Positions 9,243-16,756 of a stretch of 64,000 bases of DNA are shown in pieces. The notes beneath the pieces are model-generated. The model did not search any database. It saw only the letters and a list, made by a program, of their open reading frames with translations, and was not told the DNA's origin. The DNA is taken from positions 1,364,001 to 1,428,000 of the forward strand of contig NZ_CP046122.1 in NCBI RefSeq assembly GCF_009707365.1. Reading direction: 5' to 3'. Numbering within the stretch: the first letter of the stretch is position 1; each line of letters starts with the position of its first letter. This DNA comes from Microlunatus sp. Gsoil 973. Its GTDB lineage: Bacteria > Actinomycetota > Actinomycetes > Propionibacteriales > Propionibacteriaceae. Both the position numbers and the translations under genes were made by a program.

Positions 9243-9992
9243 ATGTCTGGCATGCCGCGACCTCGTTCCAGCACCGGACTGCTGCCACTCGGTCCCGTCG
9301 AGCAACTTCGCGCCGGTCGACTGGCTCGACGCGGCACGCAGTTGATGCTCGGACTGCTGCTCTACGGCTTCGCCCTGGCCATGATGATCCGCGGCGTCCT
9401 CGGTGTCTCCCCTTGGGATGTGTTCCATCAAGGCGTCGCGCGGCATCTCTCGGTCAGTTATGGCCTGGTGGTGATCGCCACGAGTGCGCTCGTGCTTGGG
9501 CTGTGGATCCCGCTGAGGCAACGGCCGGGTGTCGGCACGATCGCCAACGCGATCGTCGTCGGGCTGTCCATCGACCTCGGTCTTGCCGTTCTGCCGGCGC
9601 CGCAGCTGATGGCCGAACGGATCGCCCTCCTGGTGGCGGGCATCCTGCTGAACGGCGTCGCGGGCGCGGCCTACATCGGGGCCCAACTCGGACCCGGCGC
9701 CCGCGACGGACTGATGACCGGGCTGGTCGCGCGCACCGGACTGCCGATCTGGGTCGTCAGGACAGGGATCGAGGCGCTGGTGGTCCTCGGCGGCTTCCTG
9801 CTCGGCGGTGACTTGTGGATCGGCACGGTGGCGTACGCGGTCTGCATCGGCCCGCTGACCCAGTTCTTCCTGCCGCTGATGGTCGTCCGGCTTCCGCGTC
9901 ACGAGCCGATCGACCGCGCGCCGGCGTCCATTGAGAACGACGCTGCCGGTTCAACCTCCTCCCATCCACTGGAGGATGTCAATCCTTGTTGA
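9243..9992 (+). CDS. YczE/YitT-family integral membrane protein
   Basis: A 249-residue protein with five predicted transmembrane helices. Family-typical segments are GVLGVSPWDVFHQG after the first helix and GPGARDGLMTGL before the fourth. Function is unknown for the family, but in many genomes it is the divergent target of a YczR-type MocR regulator, exactly the arrangement here. ATG at 9243 is used; ATG at 9252 is an alternative. The last codons and stop overlap the first operator of the following HTH gene. A small-molecule export role is possible but unproven. Confidence 0.82.
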   Translation: MSGMPRPRSSTGLLPLGPVEQLRAGRLARRGTQLMLGLLLYGFALAMMIRGVLGVSPWDVFHQGVARHLSVSYGLVVIATSALVLGLWIPLRQRPGVGTIANAIVVGLSIDLGLAVLPAPQLMAERIALLVAGILLNGVAGAAYIGAQLGPGARDGLMTGLVARTGLPIWVVRTGIEALVVLGGFLLGGDLWIGTVAYAVCIGPLTQFFLPLMVVRLPRHEPIDRAPASIENDAAGSTSSHPLEDVNPC

Positions 9993-10021
9993 CATCCGTT
10001 CTGTGTCAACCTAAGCTGACA
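9977..10021. promoter_or_regulatory. Tandem operators and promoter of the HTH/Clp-N pair
   Basis: Two palindromes of the same design, TGTCAA-N6-TTGACA (9977-9994) and TGTCAA-N6-CTGACA (10004-10021), lie 27 bp apart, about 2.6 helical turns. The second half-site of the first palindrome (9989-9994) is also a consensus -35, followed after 17 bp by TAAGCT (10012-10017) as -10, 7 nt before the GTG of the HTH gene. A bound regulator would block the promoter, so autorepression is likely. Confidence 0.7.
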
Positions 10022-10024
10022 CGC

Positions 10025-10294
10025 GTGAGTGGAGGAGCCGAGCAATCGGCAACGGAACCGGCACAACAGGAGAGCATCGAGCCGCGATCGGACGCTGCGC
10101 TCGGGGACGCCCTCCAGTCTGACGATCCCGCCGCAGGGCTCGGGGGAGTCGTGGCACTGCGGGTTCTGGCCGACCAACTCGAGTTCCTGCATGTGCAACG
10201 AGCCAGGGAGCGTGGCTGGTCCTGGCAGGAGATCGCGCAGGCATTGGGAGTCTCGCGCCAGGCCGTACACAAGAAGTACGGCCGACGGCTCTGA
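10025..10294 (+). CDS. Small HTH protein paired with a Clp-N protein
   Basis: The 89-residue protein has an acidic N-terminal half and a C-terminal HTH (WSWQEIAQALGVSRQAVHKKYG). It sits 29 bp upstream of a stand-alone Clp N-domain gene, a pairing I know from other actinobacteria. The GTG at 10025 is 7 nt after a -10 element and has no Shine-Dalgarno, so the mRNA should be leaderless. It is the most likely ligand of the tandem TGTCAA palindromes in front of it and therefore probably its own repressor. It may respond to protein damage through the Clp-N partner (inference). Confidence 0.85.
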   Translation: MSGGAEQSATEPAQQESIEPRSDAALGDALQSDDPAAGLGGVVALRVLADQLEFLHVQRARERGWSWQEIAQALGVSRQAVHKKYGRRL

Positions 10295-10323
10295 TGATCT
10301 CCCGGCGACAAAGGGGAGCAACA

Positions 10324-10866
10324 ATGTTCGAACGATTCACCGGAAGCGCCCGCGACGCGGTGACCCAGGCCAGGACTGAGGCAGCCGATCTGGGGGACGT
10401 CGAGGTCGGAACGCAGCATGTCCTGCTCGGCGTGCTGTGGAACGCGGAGGGCGCCGGCAAGCAACTCCTCGACGAGATCGGTCTGGATTACCGGACCACC
10501 CGTCAGCGCATCGCCGACGGCGTCGGGCAGACGTTCCCCGATGCCGAGGCGCTGCGCGGGATCGGAATCGATCTGGATGAGGTTCGCCGGCGGGCGGAGC
10601 AAGCCTTCGGCAAGGGCGCCCTGAACCGTCGCGGCGGCGGTCGAGAGGACGGCCGGCCCAGGTTCGCCCAGGAATCCAAGAAGACGCTCGAGCTCGCGCT
10701 GCGCGAAGCGATAGCGCTGAGGCAGAACTACCTGGGCACCGAACACATCCTGTTGGGACTCACCCGGCTGCCGGCGTCATCGGCGGGCCGGCTGATCGCT
10801 GCGTCCGGGGTCACTCCGGATGAGCTGGGCGCGAGGCTGCGACAGCGGCTGCGCAAGGCCGCGTGA
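10324..10866 (+). CDS. Stand-alone Clp N-terminal domain protein (ClpC2-like)
   Basis: The 180-residue protein consists of two Clp-N repeats (residues 1-70 and 110-175; VEVGTQHVLLGVLW and NYLGTEHILLGLTR) with a Gly/Arg-rich linker and no AAA+ ATPase. Such proteins resemble mycobacterial ClpC2, which binds the same damaged-protein or drug ligands as the ClpC1 N-domain and can shield the protease. ATG at 10324 follows an AAGGGGAG Shine-Dalgarno. It is co-transcribed with the upstream HTH gene. Sensor, adaptor or decoy roles are all possible. Confidence 0.88.
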   Translation: MFERFTGSARDAVTQARTEAADLGDVEVGTQHVLLGVLWNAEGAGKQLLDEIGLDYRTTRQRIADGVGQTFPDAEALRGIGIDLDEVRRRAEQAFGKGALNRRGGGREDGRPRFAQESKKTLELALREAIALRQNYLGTEHILLGLTRLPASSAGRLIAASGVTPDELGARLRQRLRKAA

Positions 10867-10911
10867 TCGCCCGGTCGGCGCGGAAACCGGGCCGCGGGGC
10901 AGGATGGGCAG

Positions 10912-11709
10912 GTGACCTCCGAACAGCTGACCGACCCGTTGGCCCCGCTGCGGATCCGGTACGCCTACTGGATGAACCTCGCTGCCGAGGAGGTGGTCGA
11001 CGATCGCGAGGAGGATCCCGACCAGATCCGCGCCATGCAATTGATCCTGCGGATGGAGCGGCACCGGGTCCCGTCGTGGCATGCCGCCATTCGGTTGGCG
11101 GCGAGCGGCGCAGCCCGGATCTGTCTGGATCCCCGGGTCTCCACCGATCCGCAGTGGGCCGAGGCGGTCATCGCCTATGCGGCCGGGCACATCCGCAAGG
11201 TCACCCGGCGCGGGCGTGGCGCGCCATGGGAGGCGACCGCGGAACTGCCCGGGATCAGCCTGCAGGATGCAGACACCGAGGTTCGTGTGCTGTTGCCCGG
11301 ACTGGTCAGCGAGCTTGACAAACGGGTCGCCAAACTTCAGGTCGGTGGCACCGACGCCCCTGTCGATGAGCCGCCGGCCGACGAGCCGCCGCCCGGGGCG
11401 CTGCAGGTCTGGCTGCCGGGCCAGCCGGTGATGACGCTGGGCAAGGCGATGGCCCAGACCGGACACGCGGGCATGATCGCCGCCGCGCTGATGGCCGCCG
11501 ACGAACCCACCGCCCTGCGAACCTGGTACATGGCGGGCTGCCCGGTCGACGCTCGCCGTGCCGATGCCGCGACCTGGGAACGACTCCGGACGGAGTTGGC
11601 CGATCCGGCCGAGGCGTGGCGGAAGCATCGACTGCTGGCCGTCCGGGACGCCGGCTTCACCGAGATCGCACCCGGCACCGTGACCGTGATCGCCGCCGCC
11701 CCGCGCTGA
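10912..11709 (+). CDS. PTH2-domain protein (peptidyl-tRNA hydrolase type II)
   Basis: The 265-residue protein carries a C-terminal type-II peptidyl-tRNA hydrolase fold from about residue 160. It starts at LQVWLPGQPVMTLGKAMAQ, followed by the conserved GHA and an Ala-rich helix, then VRDAGFTEIAPGTVTV at the end. The N-terminal 150 residues are specific to actinobacteria. PTH2 releases peptidyl groups from stalled tRNAs; here it would back up the essential Pth1, not replace it. The GTG start follows AGGATGGGCAG. The preceding Clp-N gene ends 45 bp upstream, so the genes may be co-expressed. Confidence 0.8.
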   Translation: MTSEQLTDPLAPLRIRYAYWMNLAAEEVVDDREEDPDQIRAMQLILRMERHRVPSWHAAIRLAASGAARICLDPRVSTDPQWAEAVIAYAAGHIRKVTRRGRGAPWEATAELPGISLQDADTEVRVLLPGLVSELDKRVAKLQVGGTDAPVDEPPADEPPPGALQVWLPGQPVMTLGKAMAQTGHAGMIAAALMAADEPTALRTWYMAGCPVDARRADAATWERLRTELADPAEAWRKHRLLAVRDAGFTEIAPGTVTVIAAAPR

Positions 11710-11737
11710 GGCTGGTGGCGATCGGCGCGGCGGGTGA

Positions 11738-12610
11738 TCAGCCGGCCCGGCTCGCGTACCAGTGGGACTCGGCCAAGGGCTGCAGTCGCGCGGTTCGTCG
11801 CGGTGCGGTCTGATCGATGCGGATCGCCGCGCCGTCGATCAGATTGGCAGGATCTGCGGCGGCGCCCAGCAGCGTGCCACGTGGGTTGATCAAAGCGCCC
11901 TCGACGACCTCGCCGAGGATGCAGGTGACGTTGTCCCTGCCGCCGGCCGCCAGGGCCAGATCAATCAGATGATCAACGCCGGAGTCAAGATCATGGCTGC
12001 TGATCGCCGAACACAGCAGATCATCACAGACGAGATCGGTCAGCCCGTCGCTGGCCAGCAGCAGCCGGTCGCCGGCCTCGAGGTCGAGGAGACACAGGTC
12101 GGGCTCGGGCGGATCTGAGTGCGTCACCGACCGCGCGATGACCGACCGGTACGGGAACGTCTCGGCATCCTCGGCACGCAACTGGCCCGAATCGATCATC
12201 ATCTGGACGAGCGTGTGGTCCTTGGTGATCCGGTGCAGTGCGCCGGCGCGCCACAGATAGGCACGTGAGTCGCCGACGTGTGCCAATGCAAAACGTTCGC
12301 CATCACCGAGGATCGCGGTGAAGGTGGTCGACATGCCGTCCCGCAGCGGATCGGCCCGAACACCATCGCGAAGATGCTGGTGGGCGAAGTCGATGGCCTG
12401 GGCAAGCACGGCCATCGGATCGTCCTGGGTGATCATCGAGACCGTACTGGCGACATAGGCCGTGCTGGCCGACGCGATCTCACCGGCCGCCGCCCCGCCG
12501 ACGCCATCGGCGACCAGCAGCAGGTAGGCACCCGCGTATCCGGCGTCCTCGTTGTTGGAACGCACCAGACCGGGGTGACTCCGTGCGGAATAGCGAAACC
12601 TGAGCACCAC
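11738..12610 (-). CDS. PP2C-family serine/threonine phosphatase (PstP-like)
   Basis: The 290-residue protein has the PP2C metal-binding motifs in order: RSNNEDAG near residue 20, ADGVGG (residues 35-40), MSTTF and HVGDSRAY around 95-115, ASDGLTDLV near 190, and GGRDNVT near 225. No transmembrane segment follows, so it is a cytosolic Mn/Mg-dependent protein phosphatase acting on Ser/Thr (possibly Arg) phosphoproteins. GTG at 12610 has AAGGTGGGG upstream; TTG at 12613 and GTG at 12607 are close alternatives. No kinase gene is adjacent. Confidence 0.92.
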   Translation of the reverse strand: MVLRFRYSARSHPGLVRSNNEDAGYAGAYLLLVADGVGGAAAGEIASASTAYVASTVSMITQDDPMAVLAQAIDFAHQHLRDGVRADPLRDGMSTTFTAILGDGERFALAHVGDSRAYLWRAGALHRITKDHTLVQMMIDSGQLRAEDAETFPYRSVIARSVTHSDPPEPDLCLLDLEAGDRLLLASDGLTDLVCDDLLCSAISSHDLDSGVDHLIDLALAAGGRDNVTCILGEVVEGALINPRGTLLGAAADPANLIDGAAIRIDQTAPRRTARLQPLAESHWYASRAG

Positions 12611-12796
12611 CAAACCCCACCTTCTGCGCCGCCCCGGGGGTAAGCGCCTTCCCTGGCAGGCCGACTATCCGAACATTAGACCTACTCTGTCGTTGCCGAC
12701 GCACGAAGTCGGAAAAATCCTGCGTGAATCCTTCGCTCGGAGCGCGGGAAAAACGCGCTGGTGGGCGTTTACCCAAGGCGGAGCGGGATAAAGCGC

Positions 12797-12825
12797 TTGA
12801 CGCTCCCAAGCCGGTGGCCGACAAT
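12797..12825 (+). promoter_or_regulatory. Promoter of the ribosomal-protection operon, WhiB7-like architecture
   Basis: TTGACG (12797-12802), a 17-bp spacer and GACAAT (12820-12825) form a good sigma-A promoter. An A/T patch (GATAAA, 12787-12792) sits 4 bp upstream of the -35. An A/T-rich patch just before the -35 is the hallmark of WhiB7-dependent antibiotic-resistance promoters. The transcript would have a leader of about 120 nt containing a short ORF. Confidence 0.55.
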
Positions 12826-12888
12826 CTCTGGCTAGATCCCGCCGGTCGACAGGGGCGGGTGAATGGCAGCTGCGGCAAGGAGACGGCA

Positions 12889-12990
12889 ATGCGTGCAACG
12901 GGTTGGTCCACCCCATCTCCCGTGATGTCTCTTCGTAAGGACCAGCAGGCCGTTGCGCACGCTCAATCTCGGAATTCTTGCCCATGTTGA
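12889..12990 (+). CDS. Leader peptide overlapping the resistance gene start
   Basis: A 33-codon ORF starts at ATG 12889 with the strongest Shine-Dalgarno of the region (AAGGAG, 7 nt before the ATG). Its frame runs past the TTG start of the ribosomal protection gene at 12953 and stops at 12990. The peptide has no family features. Position and overlap suggest translational attenuation or coupling: drug-slowed ribosomes on the leader would change access to the resistance gene's start. This is inference from architecture; GC-rich stem-loops precede the ORF. Confidence 0.5.
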   Translation: MRATGWSTPSPVMSLRKDQQAVAHAQSRNSCPC

Positions 12991-14974
12991 CGCCGGTAAG
13001 ACCAGCCTGACCGAACGGCTGCTCTACGCGGCCCGAGTCATCGACCGCGTCGGCCGGGTCGATGACGGCAACACCCACACCGACACGTTGGCGCTGGAGC
13101 GCCAGCGGGGGATCACGATCAAGTCGGCGGTCACCTCGTTTGTGATCGGCTCGGGCGACCGATCCCGAGTGATCAATCTGATCGACACACCAGGTCACCC
13201 TGATTTCATCGCGGAGGTCGAACGCGTTCTCGACGTCCTCGACGGCGTGGTCCTGGTGATCTCCGCCGTCGAAGGCGTCCAGGCGCAGACGCGGGTGCTC
13301 ACCCGGGCACTCCGCCGACTCGGCGTACCGATGCTCATCTTCGTCAACAAGATCGATCGTGCGGGCGCCCGGACGACCGACCTGCTGCAGGAGATCGGCT
13401 CGCGACTCGGGATCACGGTCGTCCCGTTGGGAGAGGTCGAGTCTGTGGGCACCCGGGAGGCACGATTCGTTCCGTATCGGACCGACGATCCGGCCTTCAC
13501 CGACCTGCTGGTGGAGACGCTGACCAGGAACGATGATCAGCTGTTGACCGATTACCTCGCCGACGGGAGGCTGCCGGCGGACCGTCTCCAGGCGGCGCTC
13601 AGGGACCAGACGGCGTGCTCGCTGGTCCACCCCGTGGTGTTCGGATCGGCGATGACCGGCGCCGGTGTCGAGGAGATCATGGCCGGCATCGGCACCCTGC
13701 TCCCGGCTGCCAACGTGGCACCGGACGGCGAACCGTCCGGCGTCGTCTTCAAGATCGACCGCGGCGCACGCGGGGAGAAGATCGCCTACCTGCGCGCCGA
13801 CAGCGGCCGGATCACCGAACGCGATGTGCTTCCGGTGACCGGCGTCGACGGCCGACGGTGGGAAGCCAAGATCACCAAGATCTCGGTCTTCGAGCAGGGC
13901 AAGGATCGGCCTGGCGGCCCACTGGGTGCCGGGCGGATCGGCAAGGTCTGGGGGCTGGCCGACGCCAGGATCGGTGATCAGATCGGTTCGACGTCCGAGC
14001 GGAGACTTGCTCACTACTTCACCGCTCCCAGCCTGGAGACGGTCGTCGATCCGGTGCATGAAGCCGATCGGGGCCGACTGCGAGTGGCGCTGGACCAGCT
14101 TGCCGAACAGGATCCGTTGATCAACGTACGGCAGGACGATGTCCGCGGCGAACTGTCGGTGTCGCTGTACGGCGAGGTGCAGAAGGAGGTGATCCAGGCG
14201 ACGCTGCTGGCAGACTTCGGCATTGCGGTCACCTTCTCGGAGAGTTCGACGATCTGCGTCGAGCGCCCTGTCGGCGTCGGCGAGGCGGTGGAACTGATGG
14301 GCGCCGAGGCCAACCCGTTCCTCGCTACGGTCGGTCTGCGGGTCGAACCCGGTCCGACCGGCAGCGGGATCACGTACGGGATGGAGAAGATCGTGCACGG
14401 CACCATGCCGCCCGCCTTCTACAAGGCCGTCGAGGACACGGTGTTCGAAACCTGTCGGCAGGCACTGCACGGTTGGCAGTTGATCGACGCCAGGATCACG
14501 CTCACCCACACCGGTTATGCGCCACGGCAGAGCCACGCCCACCAGGGATTCAGCAAGGCGATGTCCAGTACCGGCGGCGACTTCCGTGATGTCACTCCGC
14601 TCGTCGTCATGGCTGCGCTGCAGGCTGCCGGAACCGAGGTGCTGGAACCGATTCATCACTTCCGGTTGGAGTTCCCCCGTGACCTGCTGGACCGGATGTA
14701 CCCGGTGCTGGCAGCACATCGGGCGGTCCCGCAACCCCCGGAGATCGGCGAAGCGGTGACCATCATGGAAGGCGACATACCGGCCGCAGAGGTGCACCGA
14801 CTGGAACAGGAACTGCCGGCACTGACCCGCGGCGAGGGCGTTCTGGAGTGTCCATTCGACCGCTACGAGCCGGTCACCGGAGCCCGACCGGAACGTCCGC
14901 CGACCGATCGCAATCCGTTGGACCGCGCTGAGTACCTGTTGCGTTCCACCCGTGGGAAGGGGGCAATGGTCTGA
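12953..14974 (+). CDS. Tetracycline-type ribosomal protection GTPase (Tet(M)/OtrA family)
   Basis: The 673-residue EF-G-like GTPase has G1 AHVDAGKTS (residues 10-18), G2 RGIT (52-55), G3 DTPGH (78-82) and G4 NKID (132-135). The downstream domains match ribosomal protection proteins, not elongation factor G, including the long C-terminal YAPRQSHAHQG...STGGDFRDVTPLVVM stretch. It would bind the ribosome and dislodge tetracycline. The TTG start places the conserved TLNLGILAHVDAG at the very N-terminus. The leader ORF and A/T patch before the promoter point to drug-induced expression. The stop overlaps the next gene's ATG by one base (TGATG). Clinical-level resistance is not implied; such genes are common in antibiotic-exposed soil actinobacteria. 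Confidence 0.92.
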   Translation: MRTLNLGILAHVDAGKTSLTERLLYAARVIDRVGRVDDGNTHTDTLALERQRGITIKSAVTSFVIGSGDRSRVINLIDTPGHPDFIAEVERVLDVLDGVVLVISAVEGVQAQTRVLTRALRRLGVPMLIFVNKIDRAGARTTDLLQEIGSRLGITVVPLGEVESVGTREARFVPYRTDDPAFTDLLVETLTRNDDQLLTDYLADGRLPADRLQAALRDQTACSLVHPVVFGSAMTGAGVEEIMAGIGTLLPAANVAPDGEPSGVVFKIDRGARGEKIAYLRADSGRITERDVLPVTGVDGRRWEAKITKISVFEQGKDRPGGPLGAGRIGKVWGLADARIGDQIGSTSERRLAHYFTAPSLETVVDPVHEADRGRLRVALDQLAEQDPLINVRQDDVRGELSVSLYGEVQKEVIQATLLADFGIAVTFSESSTICVERPVGVGEAVELMGAEANPFLATVGLRVEPGPTGSGITYGMEKIVHGTMPPAFYKAVEDTVFETCRQALHGWQLIDARITLTHTGYAPRQSHAHQGFSKAMSSTGGDFRDVTPLVVMAALQAAGTEVLEPIHHFRLEFPRDLLDRMYPVLAAHRAVPQPPEIGEAVTIMEGDIPAAEVHRLEQELPALTRGEGVLECPFDRYEPVTGARPERPPTDRNPLDRAEYLLRSTRGKGAMV

Positions 14975-15984
14975 TGGCGGATCCACAGCGCCGTGGCGAG
15001 ATCTCGGCGGACGGAAGCTGCTTCTACGACGGTGAGGACTGGGGCTGGCAGCCGCTCTGGCTGACGGCTCACCAGGTGCAGGCCTTGGTCCTCACCGAGT
15101 TCGGTGTCCGCGCGTTGTCCGTTGAGCTGCTGGCTGACGGCCTGCTGAACCAGACCTGGCGGTTGCACTGTGCCGACCGGGATCGCGTATTGCGGGTCGG
15201 CCGATCGGAACGAACACGTGATCAGGTTCGCTACGAGGATCGGGTGGTTTCCTCCTGGTCGCGGATTCCGCAGATCGTCGGTCCGGTGAGCAACCACCAT
15301 CCGGTCGTGGACGGGCACGTGCTGACGCTGTATCCGTACCGCGAGGGTCGGCCCGGGACCGAGGTTGATCCGGTGGTGCGGGCACGACAGGTGGCGCCGG
15401 TGATGGCACGCATGCACAGGAGCTCGGTCGGTCTTGACCTGCCGCAGCGCCCAGGTGCGCGATCGATCGATGAGGTCCCGGCGGCCGATCGGTGGTTGCC
15501 GGTGCGCGCTGCGGTGATCGACCGGTTCGGCACCGGAGAGGAGATCATGGCGGCAGCGCGGGTCGTCGACGACGCGGTCGCCGAGCTCGACGAGATCCTC
15601 CAGCGTTGGCGCGGAGGTGACGGCGTCGTACGCCGCGCAGTGGTGCACGCCGATCTCAACGCCCGCAACCAGCTGTATGAGAATGATCGACTGGTCGGCA
15701 TCATCGACACCGACGACTGCCGGATCGAACCACTGGTTGCTGAGGTCGCCGGGCTCGCCTACTCCGATCTCGCGGTGTCACCGTCGACGGTCTGGCGTGA
15801 CTATCTGGCAGCCGGCGGGCCACTCGAACCATCCGACGAAGAGATGCTGCTGCCGTTCGCGCGACTCGGCGCGTTGGGCGAGTTGGAATGGTTCACCGAT
15901 GACAACGGCGTGGCAACACATCTGGCAGACCGGCACCTGCAGGTGCTGGCATCCGATCTGGGTGGATCACCGGTCCGCGGTTGA
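14974..15984 (+). CDS. Aminoglycoside-phosphotransferase-fold kinase coupled to the ribosomal protection gene
   Basis: The 336-residue protein has the APH/choline-kinase catalytic loop HADLNARN (His225, Asp227, Asn232) and the metal-binding Asp in IDTDDC (residues 245-249). A conserved LADGLLNQTWRL nucleotide-binding strand lies near residue 52. Its ATG overlaps the previous TGA, so the two proteins are made from one mRNA, probably with coupled translation. The substrate is unknown: an antibiotic is plausible from context, but many members phosphorylate sugars, choline or homoserine. Confidence 0.82.
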   Translation: MADPQRRGEISADGSCFYDGEDWGWQPLWLTAHQVQALVLTEFGVRALSVELLADGLLNQTWRLHCADRDRVLRVGRSERTRDQVRYEDRVVSSWSRIPQIVGPVSNHHPVVDGHVLTLYPYREGRPGTEVDPVVRARQVAPVMARMHRSSVGLDLPQRPGARSIDEVPAADRWLPVRAAVIDRFGTGEEIMAAARVVDDAVAELDEILQRWRGGDGVVRRAVVHADLNARNQLYENDRLVGIIDTDDCRIEPLVAEVAGLAYSDLAVSPSTVWRDYLAAGGPLEPSDEEMLLPFARLGALGELEWFTDDNGVATHLADRHLQVLASDLGGSPVRG

Positions 15985-16172
15985 TCTCAGCGTCTGCCTT
16001 CAGTTCTGCAGACCCGTCCCGGACCCACCAACACCCGAACGCCTGATTGTGCCTTATACACAAGGGAGTCCGGGCACTCAACAGCTGCACGCTCTATCCC
16101 AGTGCACACTCACCCACGAGGCACCGACAGTCCGGTGACAGCCGGGTAAGCCTCGCACTCGGGCCCGGTCGC

Positions 16173-16178
16173 TACAGT
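16173..16178 (+). promoter_or_regulatory. -10 element of leaderless kinase transcript
   Basis: TACAGT lies exactly 7 nt before the GTG at 16186 with no Shine-Dalgarno. The ~195 nt upstream of it (from 15985) hold no gene I can support. Confidence 0.5.
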
Positions 16179-16185
16179 CACGGAT

Positions 16186-16728
16186 GTGCCACGACTGATC
16201 CTGGTGACCGGTCTACCCGGAACCGGCAAGACGACCCTCGCCAGCGCGCTGGTCCGACGACTCAATGCGACCTACCTCAGAATCGATGCGGTCGAGACCG
16301 CGATCCAGGTCGCTCGCGGAGATCATCAACAGGTGGGTGCCGAAGGGTACGTCGTGGCACACTTCCTGGCCGGTTCGAATCTCCGCCTCGGGCAGGACGT
16401 CGTCGTCGACGCGGTCTGTCCGGTTCCGGAGTCACGGACCGGCTGGGCCGAGACCGCGGCGGCCAACGGGGGCCAGTTGATCATGTTCCAGACCTGCCTG
16501 CCGGATGTGGCCGAACATCGTCGTCGCGTCGAACTCCGCGAACCGGACATGCCTGGCCAACAGGTCCCTGACTGGCAGTGGGTGCAAAGCCTTGACTGGT
16601 CGCCCTGGGACGAACAGCGGGACGGCCCGTGCACGGTTGTGGACACCACCAGCAGCGCCGACGCGCTTGCAGCCGCCCTGGCCGAGCTCGGCTCCCGGCC
16701 GGCCCACGCGTCGGCGCCACCGAAGTGA
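16186..16728 (+). CDS. AAA/P-loop small-molecule kinase-like protein
   Basis: A 180-residue protein with a Walker A motif at residues 9-16 (GLPGTGKT) and the short length and topology of zeta-toxin/adenylylsulfate-kinase-like P-loop kinases. VVVDAVCPVPESR around residue 75 corresponds to the Walker B region with substrate-side Arg. It likely phosphorylates a small molecule, which cannot be named. No antitoxin gene is adjacent, which argues against a zeta-type toxin system. The GTG start is supported by the TACAGT hexamer 7 nt upstream. Confidence 0.75.
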   Translation: MPRLILVTGLPGTGKTTLASALVRRLNATYLRIDAVETAIQVARGDHQQVGAEGYVVAHFLAGSNLRLGQDVVVDAVCPVPESRTGWAETAAANGGQLIMFQTCLPDVAEHRRRVELREPDMPGQQVPDWQWVQSLDWSPWDEQRDGPCTVVDTTSSADALAAALAELGSRPAHASAPPK

Positions 16729-16756
16729 TCACACTCAGCGATCTACACCGCGGCGG

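Noticed and set aside
12665-14986. 773-codon minus-strand ORF antisense to the ribosomal protection gene
   Set aside because: High-GC shadow; no family motif and the sense protein has every GTPase motif.
16186-16728. Zeta-type toxin
   Set aside because: P-loop and length fit, but no antitoxin gene is adjacent.
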